From Marisa cornuarietis (taxonomy: Eukaryota > Mollusca > Gastropoda > Architaenioglossa > Ampullariidae), in contig SMMW01000090.1 in assembly GCA_004794655.1 (NCBI GenBank), positions 2,288,246 through 2,352,245 on the forward strand: a stretch of 64,000 bases of DNA, read 5' to 3'. Of the stretch, positions 50,113-60,939 are shown one piece after another (the stretch's first letter is position 1; each line of letters starts with the position of its first letter). The translations under genes and the position numbers were made by a program. Under the pieces are notes generated by a model that worked only from the letters and a program-made list of their open reading frames with translations, ran no database searches and was not told the DNA's origin.

Positions 50113-53100
50113 ATGCCCAAGTTCAAGAATGGCGGTGGATATAGCGTAATAAGAAAACGTCCCAAGGAAAAGAAAATGAAAATAAAGACGATCAACCCCT
50201 TGACAGGACGAATGGTGACCATTAAAGAGGTACAAGGCTCCTTTTTGTTTCCTGCTTCCTCGCAGCAACCGATCCCAGCGACATCATGCATGGATGCACT
50301 TGATTCTATAGCCGTGGGTATGTATGAAGAATTTGCCATTAATGAACTGCCTATAGTAAACTGGAGACAGTTTTTTGTTTTGTTTTTGTTTTTTTGTACT
50401 TTTGTATCGGGAGCTTTGCCTGCTCTAGATTATTGTAAAGACCATCTTACATAATGCTGTAGTAAATATCTACAAAACAACATCAACCTAAAATCCCCAA
50501 AACATTCATATACAGGAGTTTTAAAAATAATAGATTTTCTTCTTAATATCATAGAAAGCGGTAAAGAGCAGCGACAAGAACAAGACACAGTTGTTGCTGT
50601 TTCCTCACAGCAACCAGTCCCAGCAACATCATGCATGGATGCATTTGATTCTATAGCAATGGGTATGTATGAAGGATTTGCCATGAATGAGCTGCCTTTA
50701 GTAAACGGGTGACAGTTTTGTGTTTTCTATGTTTGCATCAAGAGCACCGCCTACATACATTATTGTAAAGGCCATCTTTTGTAATGCGATAGTAATTCTG
50801 TATAAAACAACATCAACCTAAAAACCCAAAACATTCATGCACATAAGTTTTAAAAATAACAGATTTTCTTCTTAATGTCATAGATCCAGAAAATGGAGTA
50901 AGCTCTTACTGGAAGAAGAAAGCAAATCGTTCTGACAAATGGGAACAGATACGTCAGGAACTGCTGGTGGTGCACACTGAGCTATGTGCTTTTCCAGATC
51001 AAAGCCAGTGTATCTGTTGTGGCTTCAATTTACCAACAATCCGCTGCTTGGATTGTGGCAGCCATGCACTTTTCTGTGAGGACGACTTTCTTGAGCGTCA
51101 CAAGAATGCTGTATTTCATAGCCCAGAAATATGGAATGTAAGGAACACTTAGTATTTTGGGGTTGAGGGGTAAATACATCTGCAACACAATATTTTATGT
51201 GGATGTCAACTTCATTTTTTGACAGCTTCATTTGAACATGAAAATTATTAAAGGATTTTCTTTTTTTTCCTCAGGGATGTTGTTTTGTGCCGTATGCAGC
51301 CAACTTACCTGTGCTCGTGCATAGCAATCACAAGGTACCAACTTGTGCAAAACGTACAAGGGAAATCACTGTGATTGGAATGAGAGGTAAAATATAAACT
51401 TGTTTACTGTAAGAAGAAAAGAAAATGACAGTAAAAATGATGTTCTAGGTATGGTATGGTATGGTTTGGTACCTTATCAATGAAAATGTGCTTGTTTATG
51501 TGTAGGTGGCCCACAGCTGTTTACTTTTGAATTCTGCTCATGTGAAAGTGACACCATTACATTACTACGCCATCGCCTTTGGGGTTCTTCCCCAGAAATA
51601 CCGTCTGTTGCATTTAAACTGGATGTCATGGAGTGGTTGCGTGCATTAGTACTTGAATGCCAGGTGTCAGTGAAGGGGTTTGTCAACGCGTTGGCAACCC
51701 GACTTAGCAAGATAGAGAACGTGAGCAGCAAGAAGGTTGGTTGTGGCCTTTTTTCAAATTTGTTTTCAGTTTCATTATTGTTACCTCTAGTAATTGAGCA
51801 CTTTTAGGGTAACGAGACATTTGAATCACATAATGTAATATCAGTCACTGGTCCATGCTGATATTTGATTAGAATGCCAGTAGTACAAGTTTTTAAGTAA
51901 GTGGACATCCAGGGCTGACTGTTTGTGGTTCTTAACTAGTATTCCATTTTCTTCCTGGACTACATAGTGATTCAGGATGTATCCCACAAACTTATTCCAT
52001 ATGTTTTTATTTGCACTTTGTAAATTAGCAGCTACAGGTCCTCTGTGTGAATGATTGCATTTGCAATGTTATATGTGTTCGCTCGGAAAGTTCCATTTAT
52101 GAGCTCTTATAGACAAGTCATTCACTAGTGCAGAAAGTTGCTTTTGGCATCCTGTTTCATCATTACTTTATATTTTTTATTATTGTTATTAGTTTGGCCT
52201 AAGCTTGTGTGTGCATTGCAGGTTAATGGAGTGTATCAGGCCCTCGTAACAGATGCATTTACGATGTACATGCGTCATGAGTACCAGTTGCAGCAGGTGC
52301 AACACATTGATCCAGATCTTGATGATGGAACTAGTTGTCCTGCCTGTCATGTAAGTTCTTAATATTCAGGAAATGGACTTTAATTATTGCAGGGTAGTAG
52401 AGGTTGTGGATGTCAGTTTTTTAATTTTATGCACCAGGTAGTAATAACAGTAATAATAGAAATGTATAAAGATGTATTTACCATACAAACAATTTTTTTA
52501 TCTAATATAGGTGGTCAACGAAGACATTGCGTTTAACTCAAAAGACCATGCAACTGATGGAAGTCAGCTAGTGTTGTCTGAAAATGTGAGTATTATTTGC
52601 ATTGTTTCACTCACTGTATTTTTCTCTGTCTTATTTACATATGTGTTAATTAATGTTTTGTACTTTGCTGTTTTTTTAATTTTGATCTTGCTTTCTTTCA
52701 GAGCCAGATATTTTCATTTGACGCTAATTTTGGGTTATCACGAAAAAAATCTTCTGGAAAAAGCCCTGGCGAACCATTCCACAAAGGGCGGTACTTCATT
52801 GACCAAACGGATGTCGATGAGTTCGTTAAAAACTATAGTTGTCACACTAAGAAAGGAGCTGGGGTAAGTCATTCAGAGTGTAAGTTTGTTTGGAATTTAG
52901 AGGCTATTTATCATTTATCTGAGATCACGTGGTTAAGCGTTATTATTTTGGACATGTTTACAATAAAATTTGATGGTAAAAAAGGCATGTATCAACAGTC
53001 ATTGAGATTGTGGTGTCAGAATCATATGGTGTAAGACTGAATCAATCATGTCGTTGTTTTACAGGACTGTAGTGACTTTCAGGCTGGAAGTCATAGATCG

Positions 53101-56100
53101 AAGTCCCGAACAGACAAGCTGGACGAGACAGCTGTGTTCGGCTGTGCTTGCAGCAGACATGAGTTTCCCCATCGTTTCTTCAGCCTGAAGCATGGTGAAA
53201 GGTTATAATGGACTCATTTCTTGATGACTTTTGTTTACTGTTTGAACAGTTCTCATATCTTGTGTTCTTTAAGGGGTTGGTCATACATGGCACAAATATG
53301 CATTTAAATATGGTAATAATAATGTGTTTTCAGATTGGGATATGCTGTCTGCCTTATGGAGAAACTTATGGAACAACATCCACAGAAAATTTACATCATG
53401 TATGACATTGCATGTGTTCTTTCTGCTCATCTAAAGGTCTGTGTATTTTTGTGTACTTAAAATGTTATTGTATGTATATATGTTTGGCAGGTATGTGGTG
53501 TATTTGCTGTAGTGAAAGTTAAACCCTCTTAGCCCATCATAAAAAATATTTCTATGTTTAAAAACATGGGCTTAAAATTTATGATTTTGAAGACGATAGT
53601 GAAACTGCATAGCCACGATCTCTGCCGGGTACGCCAGTAAACTGGCTCTTCGGACTCAGTGGGTTAAGAATAATTGTGTTTGCACTAATTTCTTTCAATA
53701 AAGGAGAAAGTCTGTGATATTCCTGAAATTTTTTTTTAGTAACAATGTATTGGTTTGCTTATGAGTAGGCCTGAGCGCAAAACATAGTTCTGATGAGACT
53801 CGGCTTCCATCAACATAAATGAACCAGTTTGGTGACATGAACATGAAAGACCTCCAGGAACAGGGTTCATTTTATGAAATCATCATTGTCACAGACTGAC
53901 TGCCAACTGGCTTCAACATACCTTTAAATTCAGGAGTCTAAGATACTACTGGTTTTATTTTGATTTTTTTTAAATTATCATCTGATGTAAAAGTCTTTGT
54001 GGTGCACAGTTAAAGTAATGGTTGAAATGTATCAAATAATTATGTTGCAGAAAAGCAACAGTGGAGAGCTGCCATCAAACATACAATTTCTGTTGCCTAT
54101 TTTCCACAGCTTTGGCCATAAGATGGCATGTCAGGTAACATCTACAGACAGGACCAGATTTCTTTTATGTATCATGATTCCAACAACCTATGGTCACTCC
54201 AAATGAGGGGTCCTTTTTAAAATGTATCACCCCAACAGCAGCAAACAGGAAGTAACAACGTTACATCATTGTGCTAACACTGAAAAACATGTAAATAAAT
54301 GAAAAACAGTGAACAAATGTGAAAACTTCATCAAAAATAAACCATAAAGGTATTCACAAATGCAGTGGCTCATTTTCTTGTTGGCAACAGTCCTGTGGTA
54401 CCAGTTAGGTCTTCATATAAAGCTACTGATATTTTTTTACAGCTAGAGTACGGACCACGAACAGCAGCTGGGATAGGGCTCACAGATGGAGAAACTGTAG
54501 AGCGCCTGTGGTCGTACCTCAGAAAATTTTCTTCAATTACGAAAATGATGACGCCACAGAGAAGAGTGGATTTGCTAACCGATGCACTCCTCCACTATGC
54601 TTCAAAGCTACGAAAGCGATTAGGTTAGTAAAAAAGAAAGTGTTTTTTCTTGTATTGTTTTTTTCTTGTGCAGTTTATTCCTATATTTTGTTTGATGGTT
54701 TGAGGAACAAGCTATATGACTCATGATTGCTGAGTCAAAAAAAGCAATAGGAAATCTTGATCATAATCCTGCATTATCATTTCTTGCATTCATTTGCACT
54801 CTTACTTGACCAGATTGGTTTGTCGTAAAAATATATTTCTGTATGGTTGACAGGCAAACATCTTGAGCAGAAATTCACAAAAGCAGAGACCACCAGACAA
54901 GACTCTGAGGGTCGATTTCAGGATCTGACACGGTCATTTCAGGGTAATTAGGCATGTTTGTTTTTCGATGCTTGTTTGCTATAAGCTATGACAAACCTTC
55001 CTCTTATCATCAGATGATTTTTGTAATTGCAAGTATTTTTGTTATTCATTTAACAGAACCTGTGGATGCTGCAAAGATTTTGCAATGGCGCCATGAAGAA
55101 AAAGCAGCGTGCAGGAAAAATGATGGTAATTTGTAGTACTTTTGTCAGTTGTGTTATTTTAGTAAGGAAAATTAGAAGACAGTGTGATCTAAAATAAGCT
55201 TTTTTTACTTTACTTTTCCACAGCCTAAATATGCACCAAGTTAAATGGAATTACAACAGAACACCTTGACTTGTCTAGATCAGTAATTGTTCAAGTCTGT
55301 AATGAATATGACTTCTTCTTTCTTGTCTATTTGTCAGTGTCTTCCAACGAGAAGGACAACTACATGATCACATTATTTCAACTGTATCAAAAACAGTAAG
55401 TTTCTCTCTCCAAAAAATGTATTCCCTCTGTCCCATAGTCAGGCAAGGCTAATTTTGTACACATGCAGCCAAGTTATAGCCATAACAAGGCTTTTTCATG
55501 TCTGTGGTCATTTAAAACCATGTTTGTTTCTTTCTTATCAGGGAAATATGTTTCATTTTGTGCTTTTCATTTGACCTGTTCAGGTATGTATAGAGAAGAG
55601 AATAAGTGACAGTCACGCATGCAGTAATACAAATTGCTATCTTGTGCAGGTCAGCTTCTGGACCTTCAGAAGAGTCTGCTGAAAGCAGCACTGAACTAAG
55701 TGTGTACGTAGACTTTTTCCCCTTGTGATACTACATGAGAAAATAACAATGTATGGTTGGTCATTTTGTATCTGTTAATAACATGAAATGATCATCTGAA
55801 ATGCAGGATTAGATGTACAAGTTGTATCACTAATAATCAGACCTGTAACTGTGACATTGCATTACAATTTTTATCTACCTTCCACATAGACTGGCAGCCA
55901 AGGTTACAAGGCTCGAAAACCAGCATGGCTTCGTGCGGCCCTCAAAAGACAGCAGCCAATACAAAGAAATGCTCACATCAGCTGTTGTGTGCAAACGAAA
56001 GTTGGTCCTCGAGCAGATGAGGGCAGTGTCTTCCGAAAGAAGCTACAGTCTGATGCAGCTGGCAGAAGCTCGTGAGTAAACATCTTACCTTCTCACTGGT

Positions 56101-56964
56101 TTTCCAAAGGGGCAAACATGATTGCTCAGGCTTAAGTCAATCAAAGTACTCATGGTAATTTAAAGTAGCTATTACTCCTACTTTGCATGTGGGGAGAGAG
56201 AAGAGAAATCTGGAATTTTGTCTCATGTAGATATGTATCAAACACCACTGTATTTTCTGTGTCACTGCTCTTATCCAAAAGTAAATAAATACTTAGTAAA
56301 CTAGCAAAACATAAACAGACTTCATACATGTGATGTCACATTTTCAGGTGGCCAGGAAATGGCCAAGAGAATGAGTGGTGTTGTGACCAGACACAATAAG
56401 AGATTAAAGAGTCTTCTCACCACCTATAACAACTTTGCTCCTGTGGAAGGACTTGAGACTCTTCCTGCAACTCTCCAGTTTGCAGATGTTGCTGACAGAG
56501 GAAGTTGGGTGTATGGTGTTGTTCCCGAAACATCAGCAGTAAAAAGAAAAGTCATTCAGCTGTCTGATCTCATGATCAGATGTGCTGAAGAGAAAGGGTT
56601 GCTCAAAAGAGATGCAGCAGCAGCCCATTCCTGGTACAAACTCAAGCAAAGACAGTGCCAGGAACATCTTGATAGATTGCCAAATCTTTCTCAATATGAC
56701 CGTGGCTGCCGTGCCTTGATATTTCAACACATGTTTCACTTTGAAAACATGTTGGGTGAATTGGAACTATTAACATTTGCTGAGTTCACTGCACTTCCTA
56801 AGCCAGCTTTGCAGTTCCTGTCAGCACCTCATGAAGTTCCTTCTGTCGATACAGACGTGCAAGAGCTGTCAGAGCTGGAACTCGAAGAAGTGATGTTCCT
56901 GCTTCAGCAAGGTGAAGAAAATCTGGAGGAAGAATCGGACGATGAAGAAAATGTGGATGAGTGA
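50113..56964 (+). CDS. KDZ-superfamily DNA transposase, 18 coding exons, intact
   Basis: Coding exons: 50113-50317, 50555-50662, 50884-51137, 51275-51386, 51506-51735, 52222-52350, 52511-52585, 52702-52863, 53065-53201, 53334-53436, 54051-54134, 54443-54623, 54854-54943, 55057-55125, 55338-55395, 55650-55703, 55890-56071, 56348-56964. All introns are GT-AG and all phases agree, giving 949 codons and a TGA stop. Residues 147-188 form a Cys/His cluster (CICC, RCLDC, FCEDDFLERH, H..EIW) of the CxC type found in front of KDZ transposases. Catalytic landmarks of the RNase H-like fold follow: FDANF (Asp378), CACSRHEF and GERLGYAVCLMEKL, YDIAC (Asp495), IFHSFGHKMACQ, and DGETVERLWSYL (Glu550 or Glu553). 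The C-terminal 200 residues are helical, ending in a very acidic tail. By family it should cut and paste its own DNA in the nucleus. It may be an active element or a retained host gene. Confidence 0.92.
50245..50880 (+). repeat. Tandem duplication of a KDZ exon and its following intron
   Basis: About 50245-50554 and about 50590-50883 are two head-to-tail copies. Each contains the exon core encoding SSQQP(I/V)PATSCMDA then (L/F)DSIA(V/M), the same GTATGT donor, and an intron ending in TTTTCTTCTTAAT...CATAG. Both copies keep the splice phase, so the peptide repeat can be present twice in the protein without breaking the frame. Confidence 0.9.
50884..51137 (+). other. KDZ exon carrying the Cys/His cluster
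   Basis: Part of the KDZ coding sequence, residues 105-189. It holds Cys139, 147, 149, 150, 159, 162 and 169 with His177 and His183, ending H-x-x-E-I-W. The order CxCC ... RCxDC ... FC ... H ... H ... W resembles the cysteine clusters fused to KDZ transposases. These are thought to bind zinc and probably DNA. Confidence 0.75.
53519..53667. mobile_element. Possible TTAA-flanked MITE in a KDZ intron
   Basis: A 149 bp segment in the intron after exon 53334-53436 is bounded by TTAA on both sides, with CCCTC-type sequence at the left and ...CAGTGGG|TTAA at the right. That is the arrangement of piggyBac-type elements (TTAA target, ends starting CC). The termini match only over a few bases and no second copy is visible here, so this is tentative. 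Confidence 0.35.
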
Positions 56965-57317
56965 TGTATTTTTCCTTCTCCAAGATTTGTGTACAATGAT
57001 GTATCTTCCAAGATTTTTACCTGCCTGTGACTTTCACCACATGTATAGGTTTAACCTCATCCCATTTCTGTACGAACGTTTTGGTATATGCTTACTAGAA
57101 ATAAATTTTCCACAAATTAGTGTTCGCAAATGACAATTTATTTCTAGTAATAACACTTGCTCAGCTGCTTTACATACACCAAAATGTTCATACAGAAATG
57201 GGACGAGGCTAAATCTATACTTGTGGTGAAAGTCACAGGCAGGTAAAAATCTTGGAAGATACATCATTCATCCAGATCAGACTCATTGTCCGATTCTTCC
57301 TCCAGATTTTCTTCAGA
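56911..57317. repeat. Inverted duplication of the KDZ 3' end (tail to tail)
   Basis: 56911-57128 (plus) holds the last KDZ codons and the start of its 3' UTR. 57317-57135 (minus) is a diverged copy of the same, including the acidic tail residues, a stop codon and UTR. On the minus strand it reads GAAGAAAATCTGGAGGAAG and then encodes ...SDLDE-stop; the plus copy ends ...ENVDE-stop. The arms meet at a short AT-rich centre with AATAAA at 57100 (plus) and on the minus strand at 57142-57137. The plus copy has an extra about 35 bp internal duplication after its stop codon. Only the tail of the second copy is present. Confidence 0.9.
57100..57142. terminator. Back-to-back poly(A) signals
   Basis: AATAAA on the plus strand (57100-57105) and AATAAA on the minus strand (57142-57137) lie about 32 bp apart at the centre of the inverted repeat. 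The plus one is about 135 bp after the KDZ stop and is the natural first cleavage signal for that gene. Confidence 0.55.
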
Positions 57318-57329
57318 TTTACCCTCGGC

Positions 57330-58155
57330 TGTTTTCAAATGTCCAGTTTTCTTTCTTATGATATTTCTACATAGAGCAATCAAAAATGCTTAGAATAACT
57401 TGTGTACATGAAAATTGTTTTTGGGTTGATATGGAACACACTTTATCTTGAACATGTGCTCCTCATCATTTGGATTATCAAGGCACAGTGCAGTGAACTT
57501 TTAATTCTGGTGGTAAATGAAGTGCAAATCATACTACACACAAAAGTGATTCAAAATTATTTAACTACTGCCTTGTATTATGGGAACATTTTAAGTATTT
57601 AGTAACAGTCTTCCTACTTCTCACAACAGCAATTCTTGTTGCTCATTTCACACATTTCTTGTTGTCTGCTGATATTTCCAGATTCACATCATACACCCAG
57701 CTTCTTCTATGACGTAGATCTGCCTTAAAAATATTCTAATGTTGTGATTGCAAATTTTTGTGTATGTTTGGCTTGCTGAAATGCACTTACTACCTTGTAA
57801 GTAGAATTTGTTACATTGCTTGTTGGTTTTTCTCTATAACTTTCCACACTTTCAAGTTATATTTATTCATTGGGATTGTTGTCAGTATTGACAATTTTTG
57901 CATGGAGTGCAATCGAATGCACATGCACTTTTTTTTATTAACTGTCACCCTACTGAAATAAAATGATTTTATCAAGTTCTGTTTAAAAGCATAACAGTTA
58001 AACTTGACCTTTTCAGGTCAAAAAAGAATACCTGCCCTTATCCCCAATAATTCTCTTTTCATTTTAACCACTAGACCAAAATTTTCACAAATAACAAGCA
58101 TTGTGGCAGATATGACCCAATTTTATTACTGTATGCACTGTTACTGAATGTTGCT
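57330..58155. other. AT-rich non-coding stretch after the KDZ gene
   Basis: No supportable exon. Short plus-strand frames are AT-driven. It may be element-internal 3' sequence. AATAAA at about 57957 is a possible later poly(A) signal. Confidence 0.5.
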
Positions 58156-58159
58156 ACTA

Positions 58160-59430
58160 GGCAACACAAATGTCATACACACAAGCCACAAGATAACTTT
58201 CAGCAGCAAAAACAAGCCATTCATTACAGTATATACATATATACCTCCGGTTCAAGATGAGGCAAATACAAGAGAAGTACTGATCTCAGTCCTGGAGCAA
58301 AGTAGGATAGCAGTAAGAATATCTGACAAATATTTGATGCATAGGCCTAAGTTAAAAGATTTTGATATAAAAACCATTGTTGATTATGTTTCTTTTTTCT
58401 GTTAAGCTTGTAAAAAGCATCCTTTTCTATGAAAAATTTGTTTTGTTCCTAAAATTCCATTTTTCACTCTTTAGATTGCATCGAGCTATGTGTGTTGATG
58501 TCTTAATGAAAGTTAGCACATTTGCTTGTTGATGTGCCTTAAGCCTGTTACAGGAGAAAACCCATACAACTTCTTGCATAATTATTTTAATTTTGTAATA
58601 TGAAAGTTGTGAATTTTTTATGTAACTGTGTGAATATAAGATGGTAACGGCTTGGGCTGTGTAGGATATGATGTTATGAACTCATTATTTGGTATACACT
58701 GCTGCTATTGTAATTATGTTGTAAGTGAATATATGAAATTGTAAAGACATTATAAATGTGGATGGTAATAAGTTTTTTAATTTGGTCTCTGTGATCATAT
58801 TCTTTTTTGGGCATGTGTTTGTGCAAACGTGCTCTTCAGGGTTTTTCATAAATGTAATAAACAATTGTCATTGGCATTTTGGCTAGCTTTGTATGTTTTT
58901 GATATGATACACAATTATTGTGTGCCTATTGCTTTATATCTTGCCTATCCAAGTAAAGAATGAAGGATGACCATTTTCATGTCATGCCAAATAAATACTA
59001 CTGTATCATATAATCTTGTATTTCTTGTCTTCATTCCATGGTTCATCTTGTCATGTCATGCCCAAAGACAGGTCCAGTCATAGAGTAAGCAGTTAGCTTG
59101 TCATCGGATGCCTGGTTGAGGAAATGACGTGTTTTAATGTCTGGTGTTCATAGCAGTACCTAGTGTTGTGCCTGTCTTCTGCACTTGCGCTTTAAGGCAG
59201 CAATGGTTGGTTCAGAGGTGGTGGTGGGGGGATTGGTGTTTTACGGCAAGTCAGCAACTAAGGCTAGACAACGGTAAGGCAGTCAGCCCTGTAAACAGAT
59301 GCCACATACAGAGAAAAAACAGCGCGCTTGAGACGAGAGCTGAACCCAGGACAGCCAACCTTCACTGTATTGGTGACAGGCGCTAACTGCCCTCTGCTAT
59401 AGGAGGAAGAAAATGACAATCTGCTACGCT
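58160..59430 (+). repeat. Left arm of a large inverted repeat
   Basis: Aligns by eye, with indels, to the reverse complement of 61730-62745. Shared blocks in order include CAGCAAAAACAAGC (58203), AATATTTGATGCATA (58328), CCATTGTTGATTAT (58374), TTACAGGAGAAAACC (58549), ATTTTAATTTTGTAATATGA (58584), CCATGGTTCATCTTG (59038), AGTCATAGAG (59075) and the flanks of a SINE near 59220 and 59400. It contains AATAAA at about 58857 and 58991. The role is unknown; it is probably the distal part of the element family to which the KDZ gene belongs. Confidence 0.8.
59225..59401 (-). mobile_element. tRNA-derived SINE, near full length
   Basis: On the minus strand it starts with a tRNA-like head: GCAGTTAGCGCCTGTCACCA (A-box region), then GGGTTCAGCTCTCG (B-box-like). 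The body contains CATCTGTTTACAGGGCTGAC and CCTTAGTTGCTGACTTGCCG. The opposite arm of the inverted repeat (61762-61772) is uninterrupted at this position and reads GGTTTAGAGGAAGAAAG. That acts as an empty site and defines an insert of about 180 bp. Related fragments lie at 6892-7040 and 10838-10930. Confidence 0.8.
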
Positions 59431-59454
59431 AACCCTAACCATAACCTTCAGCTC

Positions 59455-59525
59455 GAAAAGAGCGTGCTCTTAGCCCTTAAGACAAGAACGAGACATATAG
59501 AACATATAAAGGACGGCAAAATAAA
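59455..59525 (-). repeat. SINE/LINE 3' tail, copy 4 (inverted)
   Basis: The reverse complement reads GCCGTCCTTTATATG, then TCTTGTCTTAAGGGCTAAG, then AGCACGCTCTTTTCGAGC, matching 5841-5970. It is truncated before the ATT tail. Confidence 0.5.
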
Positions 59526-59804
59526 CGGCAGTAGTGATGACTGATAAAAGATGACTAATGAAAGAGAAACGCAAGGGGGAATCGGAAAACAAGAAGTAAG
59601 AGATCATGATTCTGTAGAGGAAGACGAGCAATTAAGGGAATAGCATTGTGTAGACCATTGCTGGGAGTAATGCTCAAAGAAAACGTGTGTCTTTATTGCA
59701 CTTTTTACGATTCAATGGCAGATACAGGTGGCGGATATGGAAGCGGATAAAGTTCCATCGGTTTGCTGCACAGTATCTAAAACTCACGTCATCATATGTG
59801 GTTC

Positions 59805-60200
59805 TATGTTCTGGAACCCTAAGTATAACCCTAAAGCCTGACCCTAAGCACTGGTGACACAGCATAGACCTAAACCTTAACTCCTGGGGACAGAATAACC
59901 CTAACCCTAGTGACACACCCTCTCTGATTCCTAACAATTGTGAAACAGCATAACCCTAACTCTAAATCCTCCCTCTAGTAACAACCAAACTCGAAACCCT
60001 AACCCTAGTCACACATCATAACCCTCACCCTCATCCTTACCCATAACCACTAACCCCAAACATTAACCCTCACCCTAACCCTAAAACCTAACCCTAACCC
60101 TAAATCCTAACCCTAGGGACACCGTAACTCTAAGCCCTCATCCTAGTCCCACGGCATAACCCCAACCCTGATGACACATCGCAACCCTAAATCCTAACAA
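59805..60200. repeat. Degenerate telomere-like (CCCTAA) array
   Basis: Dozens of AACCCTAA-type motifs are mixed with spacers such as GTGACACAGCATAACC. CCCTAA is the complement of the TTAGGG telomere repeat used by molluscs and vertebrates. Here it is an interstitial, imperfect, higher-order array rather than a chromosome end. Confidence 0.85.
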
Positions 60201-60209
60201 TGTTTTATG

Positions 60210-60525
60210 CTTTCGTATAGACCTGCCCTCCATAATCTGTTCGTGACACTGGAGCAAATGAAGTCTGGTACCCTTCTTAAGCGCTTCTCACCTCACGTAA
60301 ATTATGCGTTACGTCATTTAGCGCGATGCCGACGCAAGCGGAAAGCACTAGGGTCTACTCACACTCGCTATACTCACCACAATCGCGAACCTACTCACTC
60401 TCTCATATTGCACACATCTGTGACAGTGCCCGAGGAGCCTGTTCGTACAGTGCTAATCTCCTACAGTGAGCGCAAAAGCGTTTACTCTGTTCAGAGCATG
60501 GTTAATTGCCACCTAGGATGATGCA
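60210..60525 (+). other. Unrecognised open frame of 104 codons
   Basis: A plus-strand frame (60207-60521) between the telomere-like array and a LINE fragment. It is of mixed composition (LRHLARCRRKRKALGSTHTR) without a domain I recognise. It may be part of a decayed element. Not called as a gene. Confidence 0.3.
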
Positions 60526-60539
60526 GAAACCCTCTCTCT

Positions 60540-60810
60540 TAACAGTGAAGCGGCGCAAGCATGTCTGGCACAGTCATGTAATCTAGATCGAGAATATTGT
60601 CTAAAATCGTCCTTCATGGTATCTTGGATGGGAAACGTAGGTCGACACCGATGTCCAATGCAGAGGAAATGGTTGGTCAAAGCTTGGATGGGTTTTCCAC
60701 CTCACCATTACCTAAGACAGGCTGCGATTTAGCAGCCGCTGCATCTACGAGCCATGCTGCGCCCTTCGTCCCCATTACGACACTGGCCATCTCTCATACA
60801 ACTTAATGTC
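60540..60810 (+). pseudogene. LINE C-terminal remnant
   Basis: 60598-60645 encodes LSKIVLHGILDGKRR. After a frameshift 60645-60810 encodes RHRCPMQRKWLVKAWMGFPP and LRQAAI-stop-QPLHLRAMLRPSS. This is the usual end of a LINE polyprotein (a LxGxxxGxRRRGRQRKxW ... DNIKEW-type motif, then LLRxAxDR). Stops and a frameshift make it a fossil. Confidence 0.6.
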
Positions 60811-60939
60811 TAGAAGTTACCAACCCCCACCCACCTTCCCGCCGGAGTGCTGATCCGCCCCTGAAAACAAATTCCGGATTAATATGTGATTGTGCTGTGT
60901 GCTATGCGGTGCTGCTGCTGTGTAATATGTGATTGTGTG

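Noticed and set aside
52511..52867. Continuous 118-codon frame across a KDZ exon, an intron and the next exon
   Set aside because: Splicing at GTGAGT (52586) and TTTCAG (52701) restores the FDANF catalytic motif in frame, which the continuous frame does not.
57034..57267. 77-codon minus-strand frame (and its 73-codon plus-strand twin at 56912-57133)
   Set aside because: Both are UTR frames made similar by the inverted repeat; they are not separate genes.
49630..59450. Terminal inverted repeats and target duplications for the KDZ element
   Set aside because: I compared the likely 5' end (about 49640-49720) with several 3' candidates (about 57130, 59050, 59430) and found no convincing match, so the element ends are left undefined.
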